From: Anas platyrhynchos
Lineage: Eukaryota > Chordata > Aves > Anseriformes > Anatidae
DNA length: 64,000 bases
Assembly (NCBI RefSeq): GCF_047663525.1
Contig: NC_092601.1
Location: forward strand, 16,763,501-16,827,500
Direction: 5' to 3'
The first letter of the stretch is position 1. Each line of letters starts with the position of its first letter. Under the pieces are notes generated by a model. That model ran no database searches. It was given only the letters and a program-made list of their open reading frames with translations, and was not told the DNA's origin. This document shows, one piece after another, positions 10,501 to 22,600 of this stretch. A program made the translations under genes and the position numbers.

Positions 10501-13500
10501 GGTACAGAGGCAGTTTTTTGGGTGACTGAGCTTGAATTTGTTGGTTCTTCCTGTATGCCATATTCCAGAGCTGTCCTGAGTAGACAAAGGCACTGATCAA
10601 ACATGGTTTGAATTCCCAGAGGAAATACCCTGCCTCACAGGTAGCCCACGTCTCATTTTTAATCCTGACCTTCTCGGAAGGATTTAGGTGGGAGGAGGGA
10701 AGTTGAGTGTGTTAGCGTTTGGATTTGACTTCCTCAACTGTTTCGACTCACCCAGGCTTGGTTGGGGTGCTAATAATGACCCCAGAGGCCGTGCTTTGGC
10801 CATCCATTGGTGCTTTTTCTGCAGTTAACCCTCACAGCCACTGTTAAGGCCCTCTGAGGCATTGCTGCGCTGGGTTTTCTGTGCACTGCTTGTGACGGGT
10901 GTTATCACACAACTGCAGGCCTCTCCCCGCTTATTTTTTTAAGTACTAATCAGACTGGTTTATCTTCATTTAGAGCTCCTCTGAGTGCACGTTTGGTGCA
11001 GCGAGCAGCGCTGTTGTCAGGAACATCCTTTAAAAAAAAAACAAAAAATACTTTGCGTGGAGACTGAGATGGTTTCTGGTCCTGACCCCGGATGCTCTGC
11101 AGAACCAAAATGGCCTCGAAACCCTGGCCAAAAGTATTTGGGATGGATTGAGGAGCACCATTAGGATCAGCACGCTCCCGAGGCTCCATCGTTCTGCCCT
11201 CCAAACACACAGGGGTAGGAAGATGCTGGGATTTCTGCCAGGCCGCCGCCGTATGCCCTGTTTTTAGCACTGTTCACTTGGTCCTCTCCGTGCCAGTTGG
11301 CACCTGGCAAAACTTCAGCTCTTTGCGCAGCGAGTGGCAGGAGTGCCTCCTCCTTAGCCGGGTATTTATGGCTCCATCCTTAAAGACTCTCCAGCTGAAA
11401 GTTGCATGTAGCAGACGGGCTCTTCTCAGGAGGCAGCCAAACGGAGCTGCCCTGAGGGGAGGTGCTGCTGGAGCTGCTGCTGCTCAGCCAGCTGCAGTCC
11501 CCCTCTGCGGGCGCTCTCTGATCTTCCCATGTTAGGAAGATAATGCAGTGGAATCTGAAGCTTGCCCTATAGCTGAGACACTTGGGTCCCTCCTGCTGGT
11601 GGCAGCTCTGTTAGCAACCGATTCCTTACGGCTGACTTGGGCAATGCCAACATTTTATCAGTGATTTTAAATAAATTTCATCTTGCTGTGCTGAATCGTT
11701 CGGGGTACTGTCACCTTCCCCGTGTATGCGTGCGGTTGGCACCAGGAGTAAGGCACTTAAAATTTCTCAAGAATAGAATATATAAAGCTGCAGTAAACTA
11801 TTTGGATATAGGATCCAGAACTGTTGTACAACTCTTGACTTTTTTTTAATTTTTTGAGATGGGGAGGCAGGTCCTGGAAAAGCATTTGATTGAATCAAAT
11901 CATTGACTGCTTTTCTGGTCTGTCTGGTAAACAGCACGTTGGGCCCCGGAACGTGCGGCACCATTTTATGAGTTCTGGAACTAGATCCTCTCTCACACCA
12001 GTTATTTACCAATGTTTTAAGGAAATTGGAGGTCCATAGAAGTTACATTTCACAACTGGTAGGTGCCAGCTCGTAATCGATGGCGTAGTTCTGCATTTTT
12101 GTCAGTGCTTTGGAGGGTGGCATGACAAGCACCACAAGGCAAATTCTGTAGCCTCCGGTGTCTGAGCAAATCCAACAGCTTTGGTTGGATTTGTTCATGG
12201 GCAGCTGCTGTGCTCAATGGAAAGGCTGTGTCAGGAGAGGCTGCTGCTGGGCTTTGAGGTCCCTGCTCCTGCTCTGCATGCCAGCAGGGTCTCAAAGCTG
12301 CTTGGGCCCTGCTCAGCCCCTGCATCTCAGCTGCAGCGGGTTCTCAGCTTTCTCCAGAGCTAGCCAGTTCTTGCGTGGACAAAAATATGCAATTAAATTG
12401 TGCTACTTCTGTTCAAGCAGTGGAGGCTCTCTGCTTGCACTGCTGACTCTTTGTGTGTCCCATTGTTTGAGCAGCTACTCTTTCATTCTTTGTCCTTTGT
12501 TACTGGGATTGTCCAATCAGCCTGCTGCCACTGCAGCTCTGTGACAGATTTAGCCCCATATTAAGGGCCTAATTTGGAAAAACAGCGTGTTTAGGAGGGC
12601 GGACTGCTAAAACTTGGAAACTGCTCCTGTTTTGCAGAGACTTGCTGCATGTTCCTGGGTGTTACAGAGAGCTGGAGGTGCTGTGTCGCAGGAAATACTT
12701 GTTTTGTCTGGAGGGTTGTGTTAGCGCTGGATCGGCCTCCAGCTTCACAATGCCCCTTGGCCACAGCTTTTCCCTGAAGTCCTTACACCTCTCCAAGTGG
12801 TCTCACGTAGTCACTGGTGTTATTTTACAGGAGTCTCAGGGTATCTTCTGAAATGAAACTGGGATTTTTCATTGGGCTGAAGCTGCGTTCTGGTCAGGAA
12901 AAAATCCTTGGCAGAAGCCATTGCCAGCTGTGTCCTTAACGTACTGGTGCAATCCTGGTTAACTAATCCTGCTGTGCAGAAACTCTTAATGCTAGCTGAT
13001 ACTTCGAGATGTTGTGTGCCATTAACCTTCCTATAGGTGCTGTCCTTTAATCTTTAAATACTTGCCAATTCACTGCAGAACAGCAGAGCTTACCACATCC
13101 TGTGCTGGAAGAGTTAATCGTCTACAGAATCCAGCCTTCTCTTGAAAGGGTTGCCTTAAAAATCAGGTGAAGACTTGTAGGTAACTTCCCAAATGGTGTT
13201 GGACAAGATGATGGCTTAAAGTAGCCCCTGGCATACGCAGCATTCAGGTGGATTTTTATTTCCCCTTCTACCTGTGAACAGGCCAAGGTAGAACCAGTAA
13301 CGAGCTTGTAAGAGGAGTTCTCCTTGTAGTTTTTCTAAGTACCAGCCAGAGCCTTATGGAAATCACTTCTTATTCTGCTTTGGGAGAAGAGAAGCTGGTG
13401 CGTCCCATTTCCTGCTGCTTGACGTGTTTGCCACTGTTCGCAACAGCAGCTACTTCTGGCAACAGCTTGTAATTTAACAATCTCCTTGATTACAGATGGT

Positions 13501-15384
13501 CACTGCGCGATCCCCTCTGCAGCACGAGCAGAGCTGCACGTCCAGGGTAACGGCTGGTAACGCGGCAGCCTGCAGATGGGTGCTTTCTCTCCCTTATTTT
13601 CCAGTGCATGCACACGAGTGCCGTTGTACTAATGGAGCAGAAAGTGCTAGATGCATTCTCCCTTTCAGCAGCCTCTTGCCTCCCAACATCAGGACGGTCT
13701 AAACACTGTTGGGATGAAGTTGTTTTGTCTTCCGTGATCAGGTCAAATATGTGCGCAGTTCATTCTGCTGCTGCTGAAGGAATCTGCTAGATATTTTTAT
13801 CCTTGAGGCCACGTGCTCCGTTTTGTTCTGGTTAAGCACAAGTATGTCAAATAGTTATTTCTTCCCTGTAGAAGGGAGGATTTTGCTTTGTTCCAGTGGA
13901 TCGGTTTTTACCCTTTCTCAGTGCAGGTAAACTGGCGTAATCTTACTTCTTAGCTGTCTGTTACATTAACCTAGCTGCCGCTAAGGTGATGTGCATGAAG
14001 AAGGTGGAAGAAAGAAATTGATGTGATTCTTTAGGTAGCTAGGAGCTGGTACTCACATGGAGGGGGGATGTATGAGCCTTGTGAGTCTGCTGTCAGCAGG
14101 GAGCCTGTTCCGGGGTAAAGCAAGCATCTTTCTTCTGTGTTAAAACTTACTTAGGTTTAAAGAAAGACAAATCTTTGCTTGCTTGCTGCTTCCTGTTTCA
14201 TCAGAGGGAATGAATCATTCAGTGACAGAGTGACTGCGCTGCTGCCCTTTTCACCTTCGCTTCCAGCCACGTTTCTCAGCCCTTCTCATGTCTGCAGACT
14301 GGGCTTGCTGTGAAGGACTGAACAAGCTGCGTTGGTGGCAAGGAGGTGGTGGTTGTGGGGAGAAAGGCATCGTCTTCAGATGAAGATGCTGCCTCTCAAA
14401 ATCTTCCAGTGCAACTCACCCTACTGATAAATGAGTTGCTGGTCTTAATTTCTTGGAAAAGCTCCGTGAGTCTGTGCGGTTTGGTCATTGATGCAGCGGG
14501 GGCACGAAGGTGTGGTATTTCCAGCATCTCTAGGAAAACCCCTGAGGTATCAGGGCAAGGAACCATTTCAGGACTGCTGTCAAGACGCCGTGTTCTCTAA
14601 CTGTTCTTAGTTCCTCTGAGTTAGGAAGATGTAAGGAAAAGTAAATTGCCTCGGTTTGGGATGACTTCATGTATAAAAAGCATAATTAGCTGAGTGAAAT
14701 TGATCTTGATTCGAACGAGCTGCTTGTTGTGGAGCAGGGGCAGTGACTGGGTGACCTTGAGGGGCTGCCCTGATTTCAGGCATTTTTTCCTCCAGCTCTT
14801 GCAGCCGGGTGGGTGAGAAATCCGTCTTTTAGCTCTGTAGTTTTAATCCTGTGTTTCCCGTTACCAGGGTCACCTTGTCCTCCACGGACTGCTACATCGT
14901 GCATGAGATCTACAACGGAGAGAACGCTCAGGACCAGTTTGAGTATGAGCTGGAGCAGGCCCTGGAAGCGCAGTACAAATACATAGTGATAGAGCCCACT
15001 CGCATTGGGGACGAGACGGCCCGCTGGATCACTGTGGGGAACTGCCTGCACAAGACGGCCGTGTTAGCGGGCACTACCTGCCTCTTCACCCCGCTGGCAC
15101 TTCCAGTAGATTATTCTCACTACATCTCCTTGCCTGCTGGTGTGCTGAGCATGGCCTGCTGCACCCTTTATGGTATCTCCTGGCAGTTTGATCCCTGTTG
15201 CAAGTACCAAGTAGAGTACGACGCCTATAAACTTTCCCGCCTGCCCCTGCATACGCTCACCTCCTCCACTCCGGTGGTGCTGGTGAGGAAGGACGACCTG
15301 CACAGAAAGAGACTGCATAACACGATAGCACTCGCTGCCCTGGTGTACTGTGTAAAGAAGATCTATGAACTCTATGCTGTATGA
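7503..15384 (+). CDS. TMEM11: TMEM11, mitochondrial inner-membrane protein (complete, two coding exons)
   Basis: Coding segments 7503-7570 and 14868-15384 splice to 194 codons plus TGA (human TMEM11: 192). The N-terminus is MAAWGRRR followed by a Gly/Ser-rich stretch; from residue 24 on the match is nearly exact (DCYIVHEIYNGENAQDQFEY, IVIEPTRIGDETARW, ending KKIYELYAV). Two hydrophobic segments, about residues 84-101 and 108-128, are the membrane helices. Family knowledge: it sits in mitochondrial membranes, helps maintain cristae and mitochondrial shape, associates with MICOS and has been linked to BNIP3-type mitophagy receptors. No frameshift or lost residue is seen. It lies downstream of and in line with NATD1, and tail to tail with DHRS7B. 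Confidence 0.97.
7571..14867 (+). other. TMEM11: TMEM11 intron 1
   Basis: This is a 7.3 kb intron with donor GTGAGG and acceptor TTACCAG. The first 0.6 kb is CpG island with a 20 bp repeat. The rest is AT-balanced sequence in which I recognise no exon, RNA gene or clear transposon. Confidence 0.85.
7686..7770 (+). repeat. 20 bp GC-rich tandem repeat, 3 exact units plus a variant
   Basis: GCCGCGCTGAGGGGAG recurs at 7691, 7711 and 7731 with exact 20 bp spacing. A fourth, changed unit (GCCTCGCTGAGGGGAG) starts at about 7753. The array lies in the CpG island just inside TMEM11 intron 1. Confidence 0.85.
14868..15384 (+). CDS. TMEM11: TMEM11 coding exon 2 (last)
   Basis: The acceptor is TTACCAG ending at 14867. 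The exon completes the split Arg codon (AG+G), encodes residues 24-194 including both membrane segments, and stops at TGA 15382-15384. It carries almost the whole protein, as in mammals. Confidence 0.97.
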
Positions 15385-15672
15385 CTTCAGCAGGGAAGAG
15401 AGAAACCTACAAAGACAAGCGTATTAAGACTCCCACAGTAACATTTTGTTTTTCCTCTTTGAGAAGCGGTGGAGACTGGGAAGGAGGTGGTTTAATAGAG
15501 CTGTTATTTTTAAAATAACACATCACTGGTGCACCAAGGTTTTTCAGTTCTTCGTTACACTTAAGAATTTGGATGTGTGGTGAAAGGAGAGAAGTATGTT
15601 AGGCCATGGGAGTCCAATGCAGCAGTGGAGTGCTGATGAAAGAAAGCTATGGAAAGAGGGGGGTGTGAGAGC

Positions 15673-15695
15673 TTTTTTTTTTTTTTTTTTTTTTT
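15673..15695. repeat. T23 homopolymer in TMEM11 3' UTR
   Basis: Twenty-three T residues follow GAGAGC. In the sense transcript this is a U-tract about 65 bp before the candidate ATTAAA. Confidence 0.85.
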
Positions 15696-15758
15696 GGAAA
15701 CATTTAAGTATATTGTTTAATTGTATTACACAGAACCAGCCGGAAGTTATCATTGACC

Positions 15759-15764
15759 ATTAAA
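15759..15764 (+). terminator. TMEM11: candidate poly(A) signal ATTAAA for TMEM11
   Basis: ATTAAA is the second most common poly(A) signal. It is the first plausible one after the TMEM11 stop, giving a 3' UTR of about 0.4 kb. T-rich sequence (TTTTGCTCTCTCG) follows at 15783. Cleavage here is inferred. Confidence 0.45.
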
Positions 15765-15785
15765 GGATGAGAATTTCAAATGATT

Positions 15786-18159
15786 TTGCTCTCTCGTTAC
15801 TGTTAACGTAGCTCCCTTTTACAGTGTGCTTCCAGGGGCTGGAAGCTTTGCTGGGAGAACTCCAGTGCTGCTAACGATGTGTGTGTGCTGACATACAGAC
15901 CTGGTACTCCTCTTGTCTGTTGCATGTGGCAGCAGCATCCACATCACCTCACAGCTGCCTGCTGGAGGAAGGGCTGTAGTACTGCTTTTCCTCTTGCTTG
16001 ACTAGTTGTGTTTCTTGGAAGAGGGCGTACCAGTTACCCCAGTATTTCTATGAGTTTTGGTAATTGCACAAATACTGATGCTGGGGGCTAGCAGGGCCCA
16101 AATCCTCTGCTGCCATGCCATCTTCCAACTATTACTTTGCACAAGGGAAATAATGCTGTTTCCAGCTCAAAACACTGCTCAGTTACTTCACAGTTCCTCA
16201 CAATATGGATACATCCCCATTGAAATGTGCTGGAGCACGTACAGCTGAGGACTGCCAGGGTGGGAGTCGAGTCTCTTACCTTTTGCCTCCTTTACTTCCA
16301 CTGGCACTTGGACAGCTGCCCTCCTACTGTGCGATTCCACTGGTCTGGCTTGGAACACAGACTTCTGGAGCTGCCTGCTGCTGCAAGGCAGCCAGGTGGT
16401 TGTGTTTTTTAGCTGTGTTACCTGAAATACAATAATTCAGCCTTCTGCGTGCATTCAACTTCTAGCTCAAAGCTGTCCAAATCTTGCTCTTTGAATGGAA
16501 AGTGTTTACTGGTTTGCAAGATCTGCCAGTTAATTGTTAAAGACGGGGCTTGCTTTCTCTAATCTCTTCCTAGCAGATGGAAAATAGGTGTGGCTTGCGT
16601 TAAGAAGGCCAGCTTGGCACAGCTTCAAGGGTTATGAGCTGGATACAGCAGCGAGGCCCTGCAATAAAACCTGCCTGCTTTCAGGTGCACTGCTCGCCTG
16701 TAAATGCCAGCTGCAGCCCGACCTCCACAGCCGAGGCGCTGACCTTGGGAGGCAGCCTCATGAGGTCAGAAACCAACTTCAGTTCTATCTTTATCTCTTC
16801 AAATTGCAACAGCAGGCAGGCAGCGCGAGCTCCCCCCGCCTCCAGGCTGCAGCAGGCTTTTCTGGCAAAGGCTCCGACGTGCGTTTTTCTGCTGATGTGG
16901 GTTTTCTGTCAGCAGGGCGTGCGTCCCGGCTGGGCACGTGCTGGGCAAGTGGCGTTTGCGAGGAGTCCTGAACAATCCTTTCACCGCCCATGCAGGCAGC
17001 CAGGTTAGAGGAATTTCTGTGGCATCAAGGCTTTTCTAGGTGGCAACGGCCCTGTTTAAAGCCTTGGCCTCTTGCTGGTACAGTGGGTGAGTTGCCTCGC
17101 TCCAAGGTTAAAAGAAGTCGGGATCCAGAGCATCTCTATTTATAGCAACAATATACAGTTGCCTTGGCAAGGCGGAGGGGAAGAAATGCAACTGCTTCAT
17201 CTTTCTGTGGCGAGCCTCAGACTGCTGGGCAGCTACTTTTCGAGCCCTGACGTTGCTTGTTCCTTCAGTCCTGTCTGTCTGCTGGATGAATTTTAAACTA
17301 GTGGCAGATCTGCAGCAATAATGAATCTATTAGCTACAGCAGGAGGCCCCAAAATATCCTCGTCTAGCCACATAAGGCATTCCTGCTCTTTTTTTTTTTT
17401 TTTTTTTTTTTGACCATTGCAGAAGAACTGTCAGGGCTATTTCTTTTTTCCCCACTAAACCTCTGTGGTCCTGGATATTTTTTTTTTGTGTTAAGCTTTC
17501 CCTTGCCTGGACTGATCCCTCTGCCAGAAGTCCTAACTCCCAGTAGCCTCCTTGAGAGCATGGCTTGCATCAAAGGCTTCAGGGTTAGAGATGAGCAAGT
17601 TTCCTGCGGTCTCTTATTGCAGGAGGAAAAGCAAAGAAGTCAGCTATCACAACAGGTGGGTCTGCTTTAAAAACCTTTCACTCTTCTCAGGTAGAGAAGA
17701 AATAAATGTGGAAAGGGCTCCTTGTAAAAAAGGGGGAATTTCCTTTCAAAGGGGAGCATGTGCACCCTTGGAAATCTGACTCGGAGCTGTAGTTCTGTGC
17801 ACAGTAGCTGCAGTAATTCCCTAATTTTTTTTTTCCTCAGGTCTGCTGCTTTGTGTACCCCTCAGCACCCTGGAAGATAAGGCAGAAACGCCAAGTGGCC
17901 CCTTCATCCTTTCTGGGTTGCCACGGTTTGAACCATCGGATGACAGAGCAGTTGGACAAGCCTGGCAGGAATACTGCATTTCACCAAGAAATGAAAGGCC
18001 TGAACGTGCAGCACATGAAAGGAAAAGCACACCTAACAATTAGAGAAGCTCTCCTTGTAGGGAGGGAGAGGAGGTAATGCCTTGGTTTTGTACAGGAAAA
18101 AATGATCTCTCTTCCTGCAAAGTTACAGGCTGCGAGGAGTGAAGTAGAACAAAGGATGC
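15786..18159. other. convergent intergenic stretch, TMEM11 to DHRS7B
   Basis: No coding exon is recognised on either strand. There is a pure run of 23 T at 17389-17411. The stretch may hold the tail of a longer TMEM11 transcript. Confidence 0.5.
17389..17411. repeat. T23 homopolymer, intergenic
   Basis: Twenty-three T residues between the convergent TMEM11 and DHRS7B genes. It may be the poly(A) end of a retroposed copy on the minus strand, but no body of such an element is recognised next to it. Confidence 0.8.
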
Positions 18160-19492
18160 AGTTCATGGCAACGTAATTTATTTGTCATCAGATGGGTGCT
18201 CCCAGGCAGGACATACGCAACAGTATGCAGGGAGAATGCTGCGAGGTGCATGGAGGTGGCAGCAGGGGTCTAGGCCCAGGCCCCTACACTTAGGCTGCAT
18301 TTCAGTTAATACATTTATGTATTTCTAACCTTTCTGAACTATCTTGGCCCAGACTCTCTTTTTTCCCAGTGTTGCTGGGATCAGGCAGGACAGGCCATGT
18401 CCCTCTAGGAGGAGGAAGAAGCTTTATGCTGCATGGGAACAAGGGAAGGGATGGAGAACGGGGTATGGCGCTCCCTCGGGCTGCTCGATGCCCTCGAGCC
18501 CGTGGTACCTGGTCAGGCAGATCTCCTGCCCTCGCTGGATGTGACCCAAACTGGCAGCTGTGATTGCCTTAAAACAGGTGAGAACTACGGGCTTGTCTCC
18601 TGTGTTGTCCACCCTACACACACAGATTCTTCTTTGCTTGCCAGGCATCTAAAGAATCACACCTCTGTGCTCTAGGCCTGTGGGTGAGCCAGGTGTGCTA
18701 TCAGGTGCAGGGTATTTACACTCAACAACATACCTTGCCGTGCTCTTTTTTAATCTGTTTTAATGTTTTAATCTGTTTTGATGCTTCCTCTGCACGAACT
18801 TGTGCCGGGGTTAATACTGCACTGTCAGGTAGTGCGGAGTGGGATGGCTGCACCTCAGTAAGGCATGATTCAGGCAGATAACATCGTTCCCAAATAAAAC
18901 TCGCATTCTACATCAGTTACTTTTTAAAAAGTGGCACTGGAATTAGTTTTAGCTTAACATATCAGATGATTTGGCACATTAGCAAGCAGAGGCTCTGAAG
19001 CTTTCCACTTCAAGCAACATGTTTTGGATAAGATTGGAAGGAGTGGGAAGGAGACATTGATCATGAGAGCTCCCAGCTGGGGACCGTATTTTACAGGGGC
19101 CATGGGGTGGGGAAAGCTAAAATCTGCCTGTATGAAGGCAAACCAGGTGGGTTTTATTTGTAGCAGGCCAGTAAAGCTGAGTGTGCCTGGGGTGAGGTAA
19201 GGTGAAGTGCTGGCCTCTCCTGCTGTGAGGTGTGTGCCTTGAGTTACCCTCCCCTGCAGCCTCAGCTCTCCTACTTTGTTCCAAGCACCCTTCTTCGGGT
19301 GAGGCTTAGGTGCTGTCTTCTGACACGTGGGCCTGCCCTGTTGTGGGGGAAACTGCTTCCCACTCTCCATGCAATGGTAAGTTGCAGCATCTTCAGAAAG
19401 GGTTTTCCTGCAGGAGCACTTCTGCTGATGTCCCTGCCAACTGCAGGGGGTTAGCCTCTCCCTACAGTTACTGCTCGAGAGCGAGCTGAGCT
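18160..19492 (-). other. DHRS7B: DHRS7B 3' UTR (inferred, longest likely form)
   Basis: On the minus strand, AATAAA signals lie at 19158-19153 and 18182-18177. The first would give a 3' UTR of about 0.35 kb, the second about 1.3 kb. I cannot tell which is used. On the + strand an AATAAA at 18893-18898 falls inside this stretch. A direct tandem pair of an 18 bp unit (TTTTAATCTGTTTTAATG, second copy with one change) lies at 18748-18783. Confidence 0.45.
18177..18182 (-). terminator. DHRS7B: candidate distal poly(A) signal of DHRS7B
   Basis: The + strand reads TTTATT, so the minus strand has AATAAA, about 1.3 kb past the DHRS7B stop. A nearer AATAAA is at 19158-19153. Either or both may be used. 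Confidence 0.4.
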
Positions 19493-19698
19493 CTAGGAGT
19501 CCTTTGCTTTTCTCTCCTTTTTAGCTCTAGCTGCCATTAAGTCGAAGAAGAGCTTGGGAAAGAGATTTCGTAGGTAGACAGCCAGCGAGGGCATCAGGCC
19601 GGCTACGAGAACTTCCTTCTTCTTCTGCCCCACTGCACTGAGAACCACCTGAGCGACCTCTGCGGCTGTCTGGCCTTCAGCGGTGTTCTTGTCCATGA
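19493..19698 (-). CDS. DHRS7B: DHRS7B coding exon 7 (last)
   Basis: The acceptor is TTGGCAG. It encodes [17 protein letters not shown] through [12 protein letters not shown] and stops at TAG (19495-19493). The Lys-rich tail matches the human ...RKERKSKNS ending. Confidence 0.96.
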
Positions 19699-22600
19699 CT
19701 GCCAAAACAAAGCCGAGGAAACACCAACATCAGCAGGTAAGCCCACACTTCAGCACCTTTCCTAGGAATGCACTAACTGCACGTGGTTCCTGGTCTAGTT
19801 CTTGGTTTTGCACTAGCTGTGTATGGGACCACAGGCAGGTGGAGTTCATGGCTGGGCTAGAAGTCAGCACGTGCTCCTCCTGACATCCAGGCTGCACCTA
19901 CACGAGCCTCGTGGTCTATTTCTGAAGATAAGGCTCACAGTTCAATGCTTCAGTATATTTTTCTCATTTTGAGTGTCAATTGATGTTAGAGAGAAGCAGA
20001 TACACCTCTCCTCAAAGTTGTCTTTTGATACTTCAGGACTAACTTGTCCCCATCAGAGGTTGTACATTGCAAGCATACTTGGGAGTAACTCAGGGAGCTG
20101 GAGATGCTTTAGATACAGGACACAAAATCACATCTCACCTCCATAGCGAGATCCATCTGCTGTTACAGCATTGAGAGAAAGGTTGGTCTGAATGTATCCA
20201 GGGCTTATAACCGTCACATCGATCTCATACTGCTCAACCTCTGCTCGCAGACAATCAAAGAAGGCCTGGGTAGCATGTTTAGAAGCAGCATCTGGAAAAC
20301 AGGAAAAGGGCTAAGCCCTAAGGGGAAGGAGCAGAGCTGAGGAGTGGTTCCTTCCCCTGAATGGGTCTTTCACTGAAGCGCAGCCGCTTCTCAGCAAGAA
20401 CCCAGTAGCTGTTCACCAGCTTCTAGTTGTTTTTAGTGAATGGCAGCAACAGGTAGTGGGAGTGAGAGGCAATTTAGGAAGGCAAAATGTAAATACTCAA
20501 GTTGGAAACTGGCTGGGATCCTGAGCTTAATATCTCAGCCATGCCAAAGCATTATGGAGTGAACCCAAGCTGCCTCCCACTCGTGATAAAGGAGATGTGA
20601 AGACTGTCTTGGCAAGCGTTTGATAAGACTGACTGGGGCTGGGGGAACGAGATGCCCAGGAAAGGCAGGCAGGGCTGACATTTGCTGCTGAGCACCCTGC
20701 TGGCCTGCCTGCACTAAGCACTATGGATTGAGCAGGTTCATGGCCTGGCTGCACGAAAGTCAAACCCTGATCACGCAAGCACACGGGAAGTAGCATGGCC
20801 TAGGGCAGGAGTTCCCCTTGTTCAGTGGCTGGGCAACTCCTTTTGCTCGCTCACTTTCCCTGTGTGCTTGTTGGCTACTGCTGTGACTGCTCACCACAGC
20901 TGCAGGGTTGACACCAGCAGAACTCAGCACAGGCTGCATGCCCTGTCTGAGGACCTACTGGCACGAGCTGAGGCCCTGCTGTCCGATCCACGGGGCTCTG
21001 GTCATGGTGTAAGCACTCCGGCAGCTCTTCAGAACACGCTTCTTGGTGCAATCATACCCACACCATCAGCAAGCCCTGACGGCCATTCCATTTTCCTGTT
21101 TATTTTTAATGATTACAGATGCTTTTATGCCAAATATACTTCTATCTTTTGTAAGGCTTCTTCCAGTAATCTCACCAGTATTATTTCTGGATACATCTGA
21201 TTCGAGCTTTTATTTTGGTATTGGTTGTACCATGGCACTTTGCTACTTATTAAACCAAAAAGTTCCTACTTACAGAATATTAATCAGACAAACAGCAAGC
21301 ATAAAAAGAAATAAAATTAGGGAGCAAATCAGTCCTAAGGGCTAGGAAGTTTACTGGGACTCTCAAGTATTAAGATAGGAATGTCACACAGAAGACCAAA
21401 ATTCTAAGCAAGGATCACATTCCTTATTCTCCTTCTCCGTCCTGAAACAACTTCAGGACAGGGCTAAGATTTTGTATTTGAGCATGTCTTCCTCAACAGC
21501 TGTCAGAGGTTTCTTAGTGTGATAACCACACTAAGGATAATTTACAGCCCTGCCTTTCCTGCATGCAGCCAGCTCTTTGGAGAGCTAAATGTGGAGTTAT
21601 TCCTTCAGTCAGGTCCCCCAAATATCTTCCCCACCTTGTGTGGAGGTACTTACATGCTGATCGGAAGGGAATGCTTATTTTGCCTTGAACACTGCTGATG
21701 GCCACAATGTGGCCTTGTCTCCTCTTGATCATGGAGGGGAGAAGTGCTAGCAAGAGAGAAAAGAATAACAATAACAGTTCTACCATTGCTGCTGTTGAGA
21801 ATCAGTGCATTTGTGCAAGCTATGAGGCTGCACGAAGCCCTTGCAGTCGCTGTTGTCTCCCACAGGCATAGTCAGCAGGACTTACTCTTTTCTGCCACCA
21901 GTGCATCTTTCCAGTTCCTGCAGCTCACACCCTCCAGGATGAACTTTATGTATAAGCAGAGAGCCTGCCTCAGGAAGCTCACAGCCTTGCCTAGAGCCCA
22001 GACTTAGTTCCCCCAGGTTTTATCAGAGCAGACAGGCTAGCCACATCTCTCTTCAGAAGTTCGTGGCAGACTAGAGTCAGGAGGTGTTTTAAACGAGGCA
22101 TCATCTCTCATCGGGTACCTCCCGTGCACTCATGCCCAATAACCAACTTTAGGCCTGCCCATAAAACAAAACTCTCCTTCCCTCGTATTGTTCTGTGCCA
22201 AATACAGTTACAAACAGGATGTGAGCTGTGCTTAGCTGTGGTGGCCTGCAGAAGGTACCAGCCACTGTCCCCCTGTACCGTGAATCCCAAGTACCTTTGG
22301 TGAGGGCTATAGGACCGAAGTAATTTGTTTCCATCACTTTCTTGTCCACATCCAGCCCCGTGTCTATGATTGTGCCCCGGTAACTGATGCCTGCGTTGTT
22401 GATCAGGATGTCCACGTGGCCCGAGTGCTTCAGGATCAATTCTGCAGCGTTTAGGATGCTTTTAGTGTCCGAAAGATCAAATACCACGGTGTGGGGTTCG
22501 TGTAGCTGAGTAAACAAAAGTTAGCAAAAAGATGTTCAGGGGGTGCTGAACGTGCTTAGGTTCATGCTCCTGACTTTGAGGAGAGGAGGAGCCAGCCAAA

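Larger units (their letters stand above)
15385..15785 (+). other. TMEM11: TMEM11 3' UTR (minimal estimate)
   Basis: The stretch runs from the stop codon to about 20 bp past the ATTAAA at 15759. It contains a run of 23 T residues (15673-15695). A longer form ending near the AATAAA at 18893 is possible but not shown. Confidence 0.45.

Noticed and set aside
13190-13230. TTGGACAAGATGATGGC resembling the CR1 end motif TTGGACTAGATGATC
   Set aside because: The likeness covers fewer than 20 bases, with no flanking CR1 sequence and no ATTCTATG tail.
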